From Pseudoscleropodium purum (Eukaryota; Streptophyta; Bryopsida; Hypnales; Brachytheciaceae), in the NCBI GenBank assembly GCA_963969395.1, contig OZ017799.1, positions 13,270,501 to 13,334,500 on the forward strand: a stretch of DNA of 64,000 nt. The letters run 5' to 3'. Below are positions 61,101 to 64,000 of the stretch, piece by piece. Position numbers and translations under genes: made by a program. The notes below the pieces were generated by a model, which saw nothing but the letters and a program-made list of their open reading frames with translations, ran no database searches and was not told the DNA's origin. The first letter of the stretch is position 1, and the number at the start of each line of letters is the position of its first letter.

Positions 61101-62723
61101 AGTTTTGGCTTCTTAGCTGAGCTAGCTGATCCACTTACAATTTCTCAAGCCCTTGCTAGCGATCAATCTAAAGATTGGAAAGAAGCTATGGACAAGGAAT
61201 ATAATTCTCTTATTAAAAATCGCACTTGGGATCTTGTTGATCCACCACCAAATAGATCCATTATAAGTACTAAATGGATCTTTTGCAAAAAATACAACTC
61301 TAATGGATCCTTATCCCGTTTTAAGGCACGATTTGTGGCTCGTGGCTTCTCTCAACAAGAAGGCATTGACTTCACTAAAACTTTTTCTCATGTTATCAGG
61401 ATGACATCACTTCGACTTCTTTTAGCATTGGCTACTATTTACAACTATCACATCCACCAAATGGATGTGATCACAGCATTTTTAAATGCTACTTTACATG
61501 AAAAAATTTATATAACGCAACCCGAGGGATACATTAACCCTCGAACTGCATATCAAGTTTGCCGCCTATTAAAATCCTTCTACGATTTGAAGCAGGCCCT
61601 GCGTGCTTGGTATGAGACCTTTGACAAATTCTTATTGACTCAAGGTTTTTTTAAATGTACCTCAGATCCAAACGTTTATATTAAACGCTATCATACTTCT
61701 ATTCTCTTTTTGGGTCTTTATATTGATGATCTCGTTATCATCTCCGATGACTTTCAGTTTTTAACAACTACCAAAGTATTATTTGCTCAATGCTTTTCTA
61801 TGACAGATAACAATGAGATTAGCTATATTCTGGGAATCCAAATTCACCGAGATCACATTCATCAGACTTTATTATTATCACAAGAGAAATATATTAATGA
61901 TCTCTTAACTAAATTTAATATGGCCGCTTCTCATTCAGTTGCAACGCCTCTCGAAGCTGGCATTCGATACTCACGTCATCAAACTAATACACTTCCCTCT
62001 TCTAAACAACTTCTTATGAACAAGATCCCGTACAGACAAGCCATCGGTAGTCTTTAGTATCTTGTTATGTGCACAAGGTGGGATCTGGCTTTTTCCGTCA
62101 ATCATCTTGCTCAGTTTATACAAGACCCCACTCCATTGACTCCAGCACATTGGCTTGGTGTCAAACGCATATTTCAATATCTGCGTGGAACTTCACAGCA
62201 AGGCCTTATGTACACTAGTTCTTCACATTCCAGTTCTCTCCATCAGATCAATGGTTGGAGTGACGCTGATTGGGCAGGTGATATCGACACCCGCCGGTTC
62301 ACTTTGGATTATATTTTTCAAATTGACTCGTCGTGTCTTCTTTCCTGGCAGAGCCGCAAGCAAATTATCGTTGCTTTGTCATCCATAGAAGCTGAATATA
62401 TTGCCGCAGCCACTACCACAAAAGAACTTCTTTGGCTTCAAGTACTATTCCAAGAACTTGGTTACTCTTTGAATTTACCAGGAATCATTTTCTGTAACAA
62501 TCAATCTTGTATTACTTTGAGTGAGAATACAAAATATCATGATCGGTCTAAACATATAGATTTGAGGTTTCATTTCCTTTGTGAGAAAGTTCACGACAAG
62601 ATTTTGAAACTTCAGTATACCTCAACGTCTACCATGTGGGCTGATATTTTGACGAAGTCTCTTATAAAAGCTAAACATCAGGCTTGCATTCAAGCCCTTA
62701 CCGTGCAGCTTCCTTCGACTTGA
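58172..62723 (+). pseudogene. Ty1/copia gag-pol, six nonsense codons and one MITE insertion
   Basis: Domains in order: gag (LLLGALPDSWSAF), zinc knuckle CYYCGIPGHKVPDC (58982-59023), protease DSGAS (about 59153-59167), pre-integrase HH-CC region (59574-59700), integrase D-D-E core (HTDLCGPM, RSDNGGEF, NGVSERKN), reverse transcriptase with YIDD (61719-61730), and RNase H (DADWAGD to about 62500). Order INT-RT-RNH defines Ty1/copia. In-frame stops are TAG 58409, TAG 58736, TGA 58874, TAG 59168, TGA 60239 and TAG 62055. A MITE at 60630-60907 plus its 8-bp duplication adds 286 bp and shifts the frame by one. Frame 2 before it and frame 3 after it show that the reading frame was continuous earlier. 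No 5' LTR or copia primer site precedes it. It is inactive. Confidence 0.9.
60630..60907. mobile_element. GC-rich hAT-type MITE, copy B (278 bp), inserted in copia pol
   Basis: It starts CAGGGTTGACAGG and ends TCGTCAACCCTG. A perfect 8-bp duplication ACCAGAGA lies at 60622-60629 and 60908-60915. CAGGG termini with 8-bp duplications are hAT hallmarks. The interior is packed with CCGTCCGCCC motifs and CpG, as in 10878-11146. It sits between the integrase and reverse transcriptase regions, so it arrived after the copia copy. Confidence 0.92.
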
Positions 62724-62740
62724 AGCAAGGGGGCGACCAA

Positions 62741-63064
62741 TATATTACTTCTTCTCTTCAAAAGCTTATAAAGTTGACATTCTTTTCAAAATTTTACAGC
62801 TGGCGATTCATTGTTTCAGCCATGCAGCTGAAGGGGGCGTATTAGTAAACCAGTTACAGTTACGTTACAGTAGCTATAATCAATAGATACACTGCTCTGT
62901 CAAGTCAAACGTTGTCATACCGTTTCTCCAAACGGTGTCTTTATCCTTTATAAGAAGGCTTGTTATCTTACTCTATTATTATTAATATATAATGTCAATG
63001 CTTCTTCAATCAAAAAAAAAAAAAATGTCAACTTTATAAGCTTTCGAAGAGAAGAAGTAATATA
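62741..63064. repeat. 41-bp inverted repeat bracketing the copia 3' end
   Basis: Bases 62741-62781, just downstream of the gag-pol stop, are repeated in reverse complement at 63024-63064, directly after the poly(A), with one mismatch (A/G at the TTCRAAAG position). The two arms enclose the rest of the 3' region, U3, R and the A-tract. Confidence 0.85.
62829..63025 (+). mobile_element. Copia 3' end: polypurine tract, U3-R, then 14 A
   Basis: A polypurine tract GAAGGGGGCG (62830-62839) precedes TATTAG at 62840, probably an LTR start TGTTAG with G to A. A TTTATAAG box lies at 62947-62954. About 55 bp after it the sequence ends in CTTCAATC followed by 14 A (63012-63025), with no U5. This is the layout of a polyadenylated transcript end, not of an integrated LTR. 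Confidence 0.7.
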
Positions 63065-63132
63065 GTTATGTTGAATCGAGCCAAATCGATTAACATATCA
63101 CTTTGTCATAAAATATCGATTAACAAATCGTA
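63065..63132. other. Unique spacer between the copia tail and the inverted LTR arm
   Basis: These 68 bp contain two copies of ATCGATTAACAWAT (from about 63087 and 63115). They take the place that the primer-site and leader occupy next to the left arm. Origin unknown. Confidence 0.6.
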
Positions 63133-64000
63133 CAAAATGTAGTACAATTTTTATGAGACAAAACCAAGGCAATTCTAATTAGGTTCGTTCAGGGAAAACT
63201 CAAGTTAGCTTAGTGTTTTAATTAGGTAATGTCACTTTATAGGTAAATTATATCTTTAATCTTAATATATTAGGGTATTTTGTATCTTTCATATTCTATT
63301 TAGGAATGGGAAGGAATTCTCTCTTTAGTTTCCATCCAATTATAAATACAAATTTCTAACCACTAAATCCGTCTCGGTCTTATCTTAAGATAAAATATAA
63401 ATTTTAAAAAGTGTAAGTTAAAAGCACCTGCATCCACAAATCTCATACTTTGAATTCATTGAAATATATTACAAATATATTCATTTGCAACTTGCATCAC
63501 ACAATACATATTTGAACTTTGAAAATTCGGTTTAACCAAAAACTTATGAATTGTTTTGCACAAATATCATTTCGCTTCTAAATCGCTTTAAGCGCTAATG
63601 TCTTAATTACTTAAAGTAAATGTATCATATATCATTTTTAAGAATTGAAAACAACCAAGGACATTGCTTAAGCAATCCTAAAATTTTTCTTAAAGAATCT
63701 ATAATATGCTTTGCTAAATTATTTTAAAGTATTTTGAATTCTTCCCTTATCAAGGCTCCGGTCTTTATTTGAAAATAATCTTTCATCATTCAACATCTCC
63801 AATTGATCTTTCTTTGTTGCAAATCTTTTCCAATTTGTCTTCTATTGAATCTTTGATCTTATGCTCTATCTTGATGTTTTCCTTTTTAGTCTCACATTCT
63901 ACTTTTGCGTAATTCAATTGGTTACAAAATTTACATTACTTCAATTTTAATTTAACACGTTCTCTATCCATTTTACATCATTTGTATTCCCATCATATTA
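63133..64000 (-). repeat. LTR-like arm, right copy of the inverted repeat (runs off the window)
   Basis: This is the reverse complement of 56992-57859 and is still matching at the last base of the window, so the true arm is longer than 868 bp. Its orientation is opposite to that expected of the 3' LTR of a normal retrotransposon. Confidence 0.85.

Noticed and set aside
56992..64000. Ordinary full-length LTR retrotransposon with two LTRs
   Set aside because: The arms are inverted, not direct, and the copia part has its own transcript-like 3' end.

Overview
The window is nuclear DNA of a land plant. The genes have many short exons with GT-AG introns, and two of them form a leucine-rich-repeat receptor kinase family. 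The intergenic DNA is AT-rich and full of plant-type transposons: Ty1/copia, CACTA, hAT, Stowaway-like and Harbinger-like elements, and a piggyBac relic. I cannot fix the lineage. The very low gene density and the contrast between GC-richer exons and AT-rich spacers fit many plants, so any clade name would be a guess. I saw no prokaryotic, organellar, tRNA, rRNA or CRISPR feature.

Layout. (1) 12-7017: a plus-strand paralogue (copy 1) with signal peptide, LRR ectodomain and membrane segment but no kinase. A 350-bp CACTA-type MITE sits in its first intron. (2) 7.0-34.4 kb: AT-rich spacer without a convincing gene. It holds several small inverted-repeat elements, including two copies of a 218/219-bp fold-back MITE with 3-bp target duplications, a GC-rich hAT-type MITE, two opposed Stowaway-like elements, a head-to-head MITE pair, a 590-bp fold-back element and a Harbinger-like MITE. 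Two diverged repeat arms of about 0.95 kb face each other across 4 kb. (3) 34.4-35.8 kb: the GC-richer presumed promoter and leader of copy 2. (4) 35816-46844: copy 2, a complete 24-exon LRR receptor kinase of 834 residues. Every predicted junction keeps frame. (5) 46.9-47.4 kb: a degenerate tandem repeat downstream of the gene. (6) 47.4-56 kb: AT-rich spacer containing a decayed piggyBac transposase at about 53.1-54.3 kb. (7) 56.99-64.0 kb: two nearly identical arms of at least 868 bp in INVERTED orientation. They enclose a retroviral-type primer-site and leader fragment and a copia gag-pol pseudogene that lacks a 5' LTR, ends in U3-R plus 14 A, carries six nonsense codons and is interrupted by a second copy of the GC-rich hAT MITE.

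The two receptor genes are tandem direct duplicates starting 35.8 kb apart. Copy 2 could perceive an extracellular ligand and signal through an RD-type Ser/Thr kinase. Copy 1 keeps all ectodomain exons open but diverges from copy 2 just after the transmembrane exon, so it could make a kinase-less receptor-like protein. The most unusual structure is the inverted-LTR, chimeric retroelement at the right end. Coordinates of introns, arms and target-site duplications were read by eye, and no alignment or database search was run.
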